Source: Bacteroidota bacterium (GTDB lineage: Bacteria > Bacteroidota > Bacteroidia > 2-12-FULL-35-15). Taken from it: DNA of 64,000 nucleotides. The notes under the pieces are model-generated. The model was not told the origin of the DNA and did no database searches. It saw nothing but the letters and a program-made list of their open reading frames with translations. Location: contig JAOQAD010000032.1 in the NCBI GenBank assembly GCA_025963775.1, positions 45,199 through 109,198 on the forward strand. The letters are read 5' to 3'. The translations under genes were made by a program, and so were the position numbers. Shown here one piece after another: positions 53,501-62,800 of this stretch (its first letter is position 1; each line of letters starts with the position of its first letter).

Positions 53501-56500
53501 TTATGAATGTTTTTACGTGTCCGTGATAAAAAGTAGTGAAGGCGTAGCGATCTTCATCCTTATATTTTTTTGTAAGAATGATGCCATTGGTTAAAATCTG
53601 GTTTATCCCCGACTGTCCTAACAATGCCAATCCGCTGCTTCCTCCTGATGTTACTGAAAGATTTGCGGCAACGCGCATTGCAGGTTGCAGCTCCGCAACC
53701 AGGGAAGCCGCCCCGCTTGCAAGGATGCCGTTGCTGATCACTGCGGCTTCTTCCAATAGCGCAGCATTGAAAACGTCTTCCGAAAAACCTTCTCCCGAAA
53801 AATCCCGGAAATAATTATCAATTCCAAAATCAACCAGCCCGGGAGGAGGGTCCCCGGGATCATTGAAAGGAACAGCTGAAATGATCCCTCCCCAGTTCTG
53901 AATAATATTGCTGTTCCAGTCAGCCAGTCCGTAATCAGGATTTTCAAAGGAAACTACCTTTTCTGTTGAGTGCGTTATATAGAATGTGTTTTTGTCATCC
54001 TGGTAAAAGAATTTGCTGTAATAGGGCCCTTTTTCATCAGGTGGTGTTACAAGCCTGAACCTTGATTCGGTTGTTTTTCCAAATATTGTTCTTGTTTCTG
54101 TAGATTGTACGATCCCACCGTCTATATCGTCGTATTCAACATACATTTCAAATGGCTGTTGTTTAGAGTTTGCCAGTATCATCTGCTCATTCATCGTTAC
54201 ATTGTGAATGCTGATATGGGTGAGCGGGTTTTGCGAAGCAGCACCCTTTGGTTTAATTGCGATCCGGGGATCATCGTGCGTATTATTAAAAACAAACAAA
54301 TTTTCATCGGTGCCGATACTTCCCAGTAAGGAAAGATACAACTGATCCTCAACAATGCCTGTGGAAAGGCTAAGCCCGGCGCGGTATTCCTCGATTGTTT
54401 TTTTACTGTTGGACTTCGCTGATCTCAGGCAGGACTTCGACAATCGTTTTGGGGTCCATTTATTTTTCCGGTACTCACTCCAGGCAGCCTGGATCTTTAA
54501 CCAGCTGTTAGGAGCGTTAATAGAGGAAGAAGAAGGGTTAACCGAATTTGATTCTTCTGCTTCCTGTGTAAAGAACAGCCAGAACAGGCAGAGCTTCCGG
54601 TTAAAGATGACAGGCACCATGTGGTTTCCATCCACATCTATCTCCAGCTTCATCCAGGAGGTCCATTCACCGTTCTCAAGCGTACGGTGAAAATACTTAT
54701 TAGGGCTTGCCTGCGTTCTGGCAAACACATGCAGGATGTCGATATTGTCCTCTCCCGGCAGATCCTTTTCCACCTGGTGATACAGGCCTACCACTTCAAG
54801 CCTTGATACTTCATCCAGCTTCTCAAGATAAACATGAAAGGCATCTTCCACATTATCAGCTGTCAGCTCGTTTTGTTTCAGCTGTGTTTCCAGGTCTTTG
54901 AAGAACGGAGATTTATCATCGCGCAACTCCGGCTCCAGCCAGTTCTCGGGATACAAAAATATTTTACGGTTGGCTTCCCAGATGCGGTATATGTTGCGCC
55001 ACTCTTTCCATTCGCCGACCTGCTCGCCTGCCAGGTTCAGCGCAGGTTCAGAAGGATCAGAATCGGGATGCTCAAGATTAAGCAGCACCCGGTCGATAAA
55101 AAGCTGGACGCTGCTGATCGCCTGCTTGGTCCTCGATGTCATGCTAACAGGCTTCATCTCCACATCTATCAGCAGGTATTCGTACAATTCGTCGCTGTTT
55201 TTCCAGCGTTCAAATTTACTTTCAGCAGGGCTGAAACAGGAATGGGATACAACATACGCCACCAATGCTTCACGCTGCTTTTCGCGGAGGTTGTCACGAA
55301 GCGGTCTCGCCAGCCTGAGCCATTCTGCTTCATCATATTTTGCTTTTGCTGCATTCTTAATTGAACCGGAAACAGTGCTGTCAACATCCGCAGCAATCGC
55401 TTTCCCGATCAGTGAAGTGCTCAGCCCGATCTTTGCCAGCGTTGCAAGGCACTCCTTCAGTTGCAGGATAATGTTGCCATTCATGAAATCAGCAGGGAAG
55501 CTTGCCTCCAGGATCCCGGAAGCACTTGTTACAGTCCCTTTGCCGATTAAGGCTTCAAGCGCAGTCCGGTCCCAGTTGCTGCGTGCAACAAGATCGTCAA
55601 GCCATTTTGTTTTGTCCGTTGAAGTAACGGAGTGTGATAAAATATCAAAAAAGGCGGGACTGCCAAGCGGCAATATATCCCGCGCTTTTATAAGGTTGAT
55701 GAATGTTTCGAACTCTTCAAAATTGCAGGTTGCAGCTGTCACCGGGAGAATAGCAAGATCGGTACATTTCATCGTTGCGTTATTTTTCAGGAGATACTCA
55801 AGCTCAGGATCACTTAGCTTCAGCTTATTGATGACCGAAGCCATCTTTTCAAGCCGCATAAAATCATTAAACAAGTCAGGACATGCAGCGTAAGCCGGAT
55901 CAGCGGAGGAGTTTTTGCGGACGAAAACAGGCTCATAATTTTTGGGATCTGCCGGATCAGAGCTATCTGTATACGTTTTCAAAAAACCGGAGATTTCGTA
56001 ATCATCTGCACGAAAATCCTCCACAACAGCCTTTGTTGGGTTGGTGATGCCTTTTACGTAGGTTTGAAGCAACAGGCCCGCAGCACCTGCAGAGATCTTC
56101 AGCTTTTCTGAAAACTTCTGCACGATCGTACTTTGCTGCTCATCGGCTGTAAGCTCAGAAATAGCACGCAATGAAATGCGCAATTCGGTAAGGAATATGC
56201 TTATATCGGTATCCACAGGCGCAACTCCTCTTTCTTCGAGGTAATCATGACGCAGTATATAATTCAGCTGATCGATACTGAACCCGGAGGTTTTTATAGC
56301 AGTGGTCTTTAGCAGGAAACCGTACATAGATGCCGGTGATGAAAAAGGATCGTTTCCTGTGCCAAGCAACTTTTTGAGGCTGAGAAAATCTCCGATCGTT
56401 AATTTCAGTTTCCTCGCCAGTAAGGCATTTCTGTATAAGGCACTGAGATTGGCAAGGCCAAGATCATTGTTTGCCAATGTTGCTTTCAGGTCATTGTAAT

Positions 56501-59500
56501 CCTCATCGCTGATCTGCAGGGCGGCAACAATGGTAGCCGTATGATCATCCATTTTCCCGGTTAATGCAGCAGGATCTTCAAATGCCGCATCAACAGGATT
56601 CGATACTGCTTTGTTCATGAACAATTGCTCATACAGTGAAACAACCGGCGGATAGCTCTCTTTAAAATAATCGATGTAGGATCTCGTATTTATATCATCC
56701 CAGGCAACAAGCAGGTTTTCAACCGGAACTGAAAGATGCTTTGATAAATAATGTACCTGCGAAATTTTATCCAGGTTGGATTTATTTTTAGCGGTGTCAG
56801 TTCCAAAATCAAGGCCGAAGACAACTGCCGCTTTATCGAGGTCAAAAATGTTCCAATCCAGCTTACGGCGCAGCAGCAGGAAACAATGGATCTTCTCCAG
56901 GTGTGCAGATGTAACTCCTGTCAGCTCCAGGTTATTCAGTTCACAGCTTTCGTTGTTACCATCTATTGAAACAATATTTATTGCACGTGTTTCTTTGCCG
57001 GCAGTATCTTTTCCTGTAACCGGGTTGACCGATTCACAAAGCAGAAGGCTCAGCATCTCCTTGTATTGTAAGGCCGTTTGCTGCAAAAAAACATCTACAC
57101 GTCCGCAAAGCAGGTCATCCCAGTTGCCGCCTGAGATCTGCTTACCTGAATCAGCAGGATCGGTGAGCGCTTTGTAGCCGCTTGACTTATCAAAGCCATA
57201 AAAATTCCAGAGCCCTGATGATGATGAACCGTCGCCGGTTGTTTCCAGGGAAAGGATCTTTCCTTCCTCCGGTGAAATATTCAGCCGTTCCATATTAATA
57301 CTGAAATCATCAAAAGCTTCTTCTTTTGTGCCGGCATAAAATACAGCCATCAGGTTATGTTTCTGCACACCGAGATGCTCCAGGTAAACACGTGTTTCTT
57401 CCAGCGGAAGGTTAAATGGAAGCACCTGCGGATAAACAGCATTCTTTAATTCATCGTATGCATCATAGTTCAGGTGTTCCGGATTCGCAGCCAGCTCTTT
57501 CGCCTGCCAGGTGGTTTGATATGATTTGTCAACCGTTACTGCCGGGCTTTTATGTGTGAGGACAAAATTTTCAAGCAGCTCATTCACGAGGTCAACATAA
57601 GGCAAAGGCGTATTTGTATTTTCGCAGCTTAATTCAAGGGCTGTAAGATCAGGGCGGCGGCGGATCAGCTCATTATACACATCGGGTGTGCGGGAATAAA
57701 GAAAATTCAGGATGTCGACATAATAGGCTGAAGGGCTGAATACAGAGCTGCAGTGCGTACACTCACATGCATCGAGCGTTCCAAACATAGTTCGCAATTC
57801 AGGGTCTGCAATAACTACAGACCGCGCAGAAACCGATGCCTTGTGCTTCACGGGAGATGAAGTTCCGGAAGGCGTTACCGCCGTACCGAATGAAAGGTTG
57901 GGATGTGCATTTGACCACAAGGTTGCAGAGCGCATATAATTTTTTTCTGCTTTTTTGTATACAATAGAGGCTGCTTCCACCGATCCGAAAACCAGAGAAT
58001 AGTCATTCAGAAAAGCTGTTTGCGGAATGCTCACGATCGCATGGGCGGCATCCAGGCCATCCGATTTTAATGTGCTGATCGCCTTAAAGTCACTTGTATA
58101 AGCCAGTAAGCGCTGTGCGCTTTGCAGCTCGGTGGAAAGCAATTCCTCGTTCCCGATCTCCGACAGGTCAAAAGTGCCGTTAGTTAAAATTGAAACGGTT
58201 GATGTATTTTTGAGATCGAAGGATGGATTATTCTTAAAAAATTTCGCCAGATCATTTTTTGCAGCGAAGGCACTTTTCTTTGCATCCTGTTTTTCGAGCT
58301 TACCGAAGAATGAATGCGTTGGGAAATTTTGTTCCAGCATCTTCGCCATTTGTCCGGCATACACAGCCATCCGTTCATTCTCATCGGCGCCCTTAATAAA
58401 TGAAGGCACTACCGATCTCTTTTTCTTTTTCGACAGTTCAGCCACAAAGCCTATCCACTCTTGCTGGTCCATTGCCGTCAGCTCATGAAAAATGTTTGGC
58501 GAGCGGTACTGCCCGTTCATCAGTGCTTCTATCATATCCGGCTGGTTGCCCGAAAGCACACCAATCTTCAATGCCTGCTGGATCTTTTCTGCACTTGCTT
58601 TATCACCTGTAACAGTATGCAAACCATTCCAGAAATCGCTGATCCCGCCTTCATTTGCGAGGTAGGCAACCAGCACTTTTTTCTGCATGGCTTTGTCCTT
58701 TATTGCCACTCCAAGCACCTGGCTGAGCGAAGCATCCATCTTCCGCGGCACTTCATCAAGCGCTTTTGCAACAATGTAATCGTTCCATTGCTCTACCATT
58801 TTTCCGGCTTTTGCAGCTATCTCATCTGAAACAAGGCTTGCTTTTGCGGCTTTCTGAAGGGCCTCCTTCATTTCCTTCCCGCTGTGTGCAGAGAGCAATT
58901 GCGGGTGAGTTGACAATCCCTGCCTGAACATTCCGTAAAATGCCTCAGCGGGGATCTTAGTTTCTGCTTCCAGCTCATTGGCACGCAGCCAGTGGAATGT
59001 ATCCTTCGGTTTGGTGCCTGCCTGGTTCGCCACAAAAAAAACATCTTTTATGCTCAGGGGCTTTTTATCACTTCCTGAGCTAAGCTGGTCAGCATATTTT
59101 TTCAGGGAAGGCTTACGAAGGCTGAAAGCTGCTTCACCTTTATAGCGGTCGTCGTTCACAACCAGGTCCTGCTTCACATTTTCTTCCGGCTTAAAGATGA
59201 CATCAGAAGATACGAGTGTCTTTCCTTTATCATCAACAGCTTCTATGATGCAGGCCGTGTTTGAAGAAAGCGTCTCCATGGTAATTGAATAAGAGCCATC
59301 CGCAGCAGTGGTAGTTTCCTTTAAATTGTTTTTACCACGCAGCAGGCGCTCATTCAGCCTTACTTTCATTTTTGCGATCGCATTGCCATTGATATGCTTT
59401 ACAAGGCCACTGAATGTTATGCTGCCTTTGCCTGATCCTGTATTACCGGCGCCAGCGTTGATGTCAATAAGGATCTCCAGCTCATCCTGGTCGTTCTCAA

Positions 59501-59771
59501 TGTTCCAGAAAACCGATTTTTCAGTATTGTGAATGAGATCATTTCCTGAATAGATCTTGAAATACAGATCGGGCTTGTTATCAAAAAACAATTCTTTGAA
59601 ACGCTTCTGCGTGAAGGTGATATTAAAACTTCCGTTCTTTTCACTGGTGGCCTCGCCAACAAAATCATCCAGGAGCATGTCTTTGTCCCATGCCTCAATG
59701 CGAAGGCTGGCAAGTGGCTGCTTGTTGGTGTTTTTGAGAAAGCCGGAAAGTTTGAATGCTTTTGGTGCCAT
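50553..59771 (-). CDS. Tc toxin TcA-type subunit (pentameric pore/receptor-binding component)
   Basis: A 3072-residue protein, longer than Photorhabdus TcdA1 (about 2500). Residues about 5-100 and 115-205 are two transthyretin/CarboxypepD-like sandwiches absent from classical TcA. Then comes the alpha-helical TcA shell with the VRP1-type signature CECTHCSSVFSPSAYYVDIL (about 667), the neuraminidase-like/receptor-binding region (about 1600-2200), the pore-forming coiled coil (about 2400-2750; glycine-rich tip near GGLSTIGGVLAAIPN), and the TcB-binding C-terminus (SLSIPCIAGPYTSINATLRL; ELSFRDERYLPFEGCG; FDYDTISDVIMTMQYTA). No signal peptide. It is encoded 38 bp after the RHS protein on the same strand. 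In known systems TcA pentamers bind the host cell and inject the TcC toxin. Confidence 0.9.
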   Translation of the reverse strand: MAPKAFKLSGFLKNTNKQPLASLRIEAWDKDMLLDDFVGEATSEKNGSFNITFTQKRFKELFFDNKPDLYFKIYSGNDLIHNTEKSVFWNIENDQDELEILIDINAGAGNTGSGKGSITFSGLVKHINGNAIAKMKVRLNERLLRGKNNLKETTTAADGSYSITMETLSSNTACIIEAVDDKGKTLVSSDVIFKPEENVKQDLVVNDDRYKGEAAFSLRKPSLKKYADQLSSGSDKKPLSIKDVFFVANQAGTKPKDTFHWLRANELEAETKIPAEAFYGMFRQGLSTHPQLLSAHSGKEMKEALQKAAKASLVSDEIAAKAGKMVEQWNDYIVAKALDEVPRKMDASLSQVLGVAIKDKAMQKKVLVAYLANEGGISDFWNGLHTVTGDKASAEKIQQALKIGVLSGNQPDMIEALMNGQYRSPNIFHELTAMDQQEWIGFVAELSKKKKRSVVPSFIKGADENERMAVYAGQMAKMLEQNFPTHSFFGKLEKQDAKKSAFAAKNDLAKFFKNNPSFDLKNTSTVSILTNGTFDLSEIGNEELLSTELQSAQRLLAYTSDFKAISTLKSDGLDAAHAIVSIPQTAFLNDYSLVFGSVEAASIVYKKAEKNYMRSATLWSNAHPNLSFGTAVTPSGTSSPVKHKASVSARSVVIADPELRTMFGTLDACECTHCSSVFSPSAYYVDILNFLYSRTPDVYNELIRRRPDLTALELSCENTNTPLPYVDLVNELLENFVLTHKSPAVTVDKSYQTTWQAKELAANPEHLNYDAYDELKNAVYPQVLPFNLPLEETRVYLEHLGVQKHNLMAVFYAGTKEEAFDDFSINMERLNISPEEGKILSLETTGDGSSSSGLWNFYGFDKSSGYKALTDPADSGKQISGGNWDDLLCGRVDVFLQQTALQYKEMLSLLLCESVNPVTGKDTAGKETRAINIVSIDGNNESCELNNLELTGVTSAHLEKIHCFLLLRRKLDWNIFDLDKAAVVFGLDFGTDTAKNKSNLDKISQVHYLSKHLSVPVENLLVAWDDINTRSYIDYFKESYPPVVSLYEQLFMNKAVSNPVDAAFEDPAALTGKMDDHTATIVAALQISDEDYNDLKATLANNDLGLANLSALYRNALLARKLKLTIGDFLSLKKLLGTGNDPFSSPASMYGFLLKTTAIKTSGFSIDQLNYILRHDYLEERGVAPVDTDISIFLTELRISLRAISELTADEQQSTIVQKFSEKLKISAGAAGLLLQTYVKGITNPTKAVVEDFRADDYEISGFLKTYTDSSDPADPKNYEPVFVRKNSSADPAYAACPDLFNDFMRLEKMASVINKLKLSDPELEYLLKNNATMKCTDLAILPVTAATCNFEEFETFINLIKARDILPLGSPAFFDILSHSVTSTDKTKWLDDLVARSNWDRTALEALIGKGTVTSASGILEASFPADFMNGNIILQLKECLATLAKIGLSTSLIGKAIAADVDSTVSGSIKNAAKAKYDEAEWLRLARPLRDNLREKQREALVAYVVSHSCFSPAESKFERWKNSDELYEYLLIDVEMKPVSMTSRTKQAISSVQLFIDRVLLNLEHPDSDPSEPALNLAGEQVGEWKEWRNIYRIWEANRKIFLYPENWLEPELRDDKSPFFKDLETQLKQNELTADNVEDAFHVYLEKLDEVSRLEVVGLYHQVEKDLPGEDNIDILHVFARTQASPNKYFHRTLENGEWTSWMKLEIDVDGNHMVPVIFNRKLCLFWLFFTQEAEESNSVNPSSSSINAPNSWLKIQAAWSEYRKNKWTPKRLSKSCLRSAKSNSKKTIEEYRAGLSLSTGIVEDQLYLSLLGSIGTDENLFVFNNTHDDPRIAIKPKGAASQNPLTHISIHNVTMNEQMILANSKQQPFEMYVEYDDIDGGIVQSTETRTIFGKTTESRFRLVTPPDEKGPYYSKFFYQDDKNTFYITHSTEKVVSFENPDYGLADWNSNIIQNWGGIISAVPFNDPGDPPPGLVDFGIDNYFRDFSGEGFSEDVFNAALLEEAAVISNGILASGAASLVAELQPAMRVAANLSVTSGGSSGLALLGQSGINQILTNGIILTKKYKDEDRYAFTTFYHGHVKTFIKELYKKGVEGLLNRQVQTQTDTINFTGTYGPVGLVTGDLPNSEIDFKYSGAYSQYNWELFFHVPMLIACRLKNDQRFEEARNWFHYIFNPTNSEGGDKERFWQFEPFHKEAGTTIETLDDLLRNETELALQVEKWMNDPFKPHVIARMRISAYMKNIVMKYIDNLIEWGDNLFRRDTIEAINEATNLYILASKILGERPQQVPPRAVHADETFDDIKDELDVFSNAMVQIETLLAPSSSASSGTSSGSADALGKMFYFGVPRNEFLVKYWDTVADRLFKIRHSMNFEGIVRTLPLFEPPIDPAMLVRAAAAGMDLSSILNDTNTALPHYRFSFMLQKANEYTNEVKALGSALLQALEKRDSEAFALLRSVHEQKVLNAGLMVREKQLDDAKEQVESIRKSKEITTLKQKYYSSRPYMNPHEKQQLDSVQTGMILSIAQGGLSTIGGVLAAIPNLKIGSPFSMGGTWGGDNLGAMMNATSTALGIYAAINNAQGSMAGTLGGFDRRKDDWKFQEDSASKELEQIELQILSGEIKLAIAEKEFSNHKIQIENSTEADGFMRSKFSNQQLYDWMIGQLSTVYFQSYQLAYDLAKKAEQCYQYELGEYGNTSFVQFGYWDSLKKGLLSAEKLQYDLHRMESSFFSGNKRELELTKHISLFLLAPQAILDLRKNGSCTFNVPEAVFDLDFQGHYFRRIKSVSLSIPCIAGPYTSINATLRLVKHTTRLNTSGAVYESADYSADSARFRHITTGTHSIATSNAQNDGGMFELSFRDERYLPFEGCGAVSEWQLELSSEADLRMFDYDTISDVIMTMQYTAKEDAGSFKTLATAYLSSIIKSTVAPTAVSGGIELKRLFSLKQEFSTEWNKFMSPSVAGTGQSLVITLKEEHFPFFTRDRIINVNKMELLAKGEKGETYKMLLAGKDEDGKPLSTAEVSLKDNIISDLKVGKINILSALTFTFKHTADIDPAEITDLFLVVNFRLSDTV

Positions 59772-59809
59772 GATGTTTGAGTTTAAAATTTTTATTTATT
59801 ACTTAGTGT

Positions 59810-62800
59810 CTACTTCATTTTTATATAATGTCCGTCAGGCTTCCAGTTGCTGCCTACTGTACTTGAATAATCGGTTTTTATATCGGACGCGGTTGTTTCC
59901 AGGCCCCAGCGTTTTTTAACGTCTTCCCCTAATCCTCCGGTATCTCCTAAATTGCATCCATAAAAAATAACCTCACCCGTAGGTTGAAATATTTCCTTTC
60001 GTACTCCTGTAACCTCACTTCCACCCATGCCCCAGCGATCTGTTGAACGAGCAGGTACTGAAGAACTATATTCAAGCAGAAAATCGCTTGCATTTGAATG
60101 TCCAAAATATTCCAATTGTTTAATTTGACCATCCTTAGCAGTATTTAGCAAAGGGGTCAATTCAGTCCCTTTTTTAATAATTACCAATTCATATTTATTT
60201 TTAGTAGCAGAATCACGCATTAAGTCTTCATAAAAAAATTTATCTTTTTTATCTGTTACTGCTCTTTTTTGATAGCTCAGATCATCAGGGGAATACATAA
60301 TTACAGTCACCTTTGCGCCCGGATTGTTTGCAATAATATCTTTTGCCCTTCTTGCAGCTGAGTCTAAGAAATTCGATCCTTTCTTATCATGTCCTCCCGG
60401 ATCATTCACACTAGTGCCCCCGGCAATTATTACATAGTTCCCACTGATGGTGCTGGGAGGCTTGGGAGTGGGTGACGAACATCCTGTTAATGTTAAGGGA
60501 AGAAACAATATCGATAAGGCTACCTCTCCAACAGAAGTACTATCCTCTTCCGGTGACACAAACACATCCGGGCTATCCTTAGGATCCGCTGCACTTTCTT
60601 CTGCAATTGGTTCCTGGCAGACCATATTCTCAGGAGAGCTGAATTCAAATACGTCATCAGGCTTACAAACTTCTCCATCCGTACCTGTAGGATCATGCAT
60701 CATCACCGGATTATTCCCAACATACCGATACAAATTCACTCCATCCCCAATACCGATCGGATCCGTACTGAGCCACCTTCCCAGCCATGGCAGGTAATAG
60801 CGTGCGCTGTGATATTCCAACCCTGTTTCCTCATCCCGCTCCATGCCGGTATAACGGTAGCGTTTGGCCGAAGCCTTTATCGCTGCATTGTTTGCCTGGT
60901 AGGCAGTAGTTCCGAAAGGGTGATATTCTTCGTACGAGATAACAGCTGCATCATCTGTACCATCCAGCTCCAGTGCGGCGGAGCCAAGATGATTGTGCAA
61001 CTGGTAGCGGACGAGCCTTGCGCCGATCATATCGGAAGGATCAGGTGCTGTATCCGTATTTTTTTTCACCGTTTCCACCATTACAAAGCGGTGACCGCCA
61101 TCCAGCAGGCTCAGCGACTCCCGCTCAAAATCAAGTGCATCAAGCGTGTACCTCCTGAAGGTTTCGTAACCGCTGATGTAGATCCGCTCCTCTTTTCTTG
61201 TTGCTGTGATCCCTTTATCAGCAGCATTCTCTGTTATTTTCCTGATGCGCTGGCCTTTTCCATCATACTGGTAATAGGTGGTTTCCGGTGTGCCGCCGTC
61301 TGTCCGCTTCTGCCGGATCGTTTTAACGAGCTCTTCCTTAAAGCTCCATTCCATTTCTTCGAGCTGAGGCATTTTAGAAATGAAGCCATGCTTTACATGA
61401 TGCGAATACCGGTATGTTTCGGTCCCGATCTGAGTTGTGCTGAGGCGGTTGCTGGCAGCTTCGTATGTGAATGCCCTTGTCCAGTTATTGCCCGTTGCCA
61501 GGTGCTTCATCTGTTCCATGTTGCCGGCAGCATCGTACTGGTACTTCTGTGTGTAATTCCGGACAGACATAGGATCACCTTCATTCATCCGCTGCATATA
61601 AGATACATCGTTCCAGTTATCGCTGCTGCTAAAAGTAAGCGCCGCATTATTTTCCCGGCCTGTGGCTTCCACCAGGCGATACAATGCATCGTACGTGTAT
61701 TCAGAAATGCCCGTTACCTTGCTGTTATTAAAAAATACAAGCGGAACATTTTTGTCCTCAATGTGAGTGATGTTGCCTACCGGGTCGAACGTATAATGCC
61801 AGTCCTGCAGGGGATCATTGTTTTTCCGCTTGGTTTCCAATCGCTTTAAACGGAAGGTTTCTTTATCATAATAGAAATCGGTGGTCACATCATTGCCATA
61901 GATGATCCTGCTGCGCTGTCCTTTTTCATTGTAATCAATATTTTTAATGTAGGTGCTTGTCAGCGACGGATCCTTGTGTTCAACCGCTTCTCCGTTCAAT
62001 AATCCCGCTTCATTATAGGAAGGCGTGATGATGCTTCCGTCAGGTGCAGTTTGTTTTGTGATCCTTCCAAGCGCATCTGTTTCGCTGGCGAATGTGAATG
62101 ATTCCGTTTCAAGATCGGTAAGGATGTTGGCATCTGTCCAGTCGGCAACGGACTGATACTTTTTAAAAAGCCTGCGCGTGGTGGCAATTGCCTGTCCTTT
62201 AAAATCATATTCCGCGGTTTCAATCATTCCACCGGTATCATAATGTTTCAGCGGCTTGCCAAGGATGTTGATCGCCTTTAAGGCCGCTTCATTTGTTCTG
62301 CCCGGTAATAAAAGACTTTCAGCATACACGATCCGCTCGAAAATATTATTCAGCGCAGCAGTGCCGTCGCCACCCGTAACCACGCTATACAAGGGCCGGT
62401 GCAGCTCATCATAAAAATACCGGAACTCATGATCCCGTTCATCCCAGGTCCGGAGCGGGTTCCCGAGAATGTTAACGAGCAGCCAGCGACAGCCGGCATC
62501 CATGCTCTTCTGATATACGAGGTTGCCCAGCATATCGTATTTGTATTCCATTACGGTATTTCCTCTTGCATCGCTTACGCTGCGGAGATTTCCTTCTGCG
62601 TCAAGATTTACCTTTGTCCTGAAATATTCGTCAGCAGCAGTTGTTATATTCCTGTTATGTTCAATGGTGAGTACCGTTCGTCCGAGCGTATCGAGATGTA
62701 ATTGAGATGGCGTGTTGCCATGCTTTGCCGCTTTGTCGGCAGCCTCCTTTTCCCTTGCCGGATCCTTGCCTTCTGCCAGCAGCAGCGCATCTATCAGGCG

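Noticed and set aside
54898..55893. Plus-strand frame of 331 codons
   Set aside because: Lies wholly antisense inside the TcA gene, lacks motifs and is serine-rich as expected of a shadow frame.
50553..59771. Idea that the large gene is a neuraminidase
   Set aside because: Automatic names often use 'neuraminidase-like' for this family, but the C-terminal TcB-binding and pore blocks identify a TcA toxin subunit; no sialidase Asp-box array was seen.
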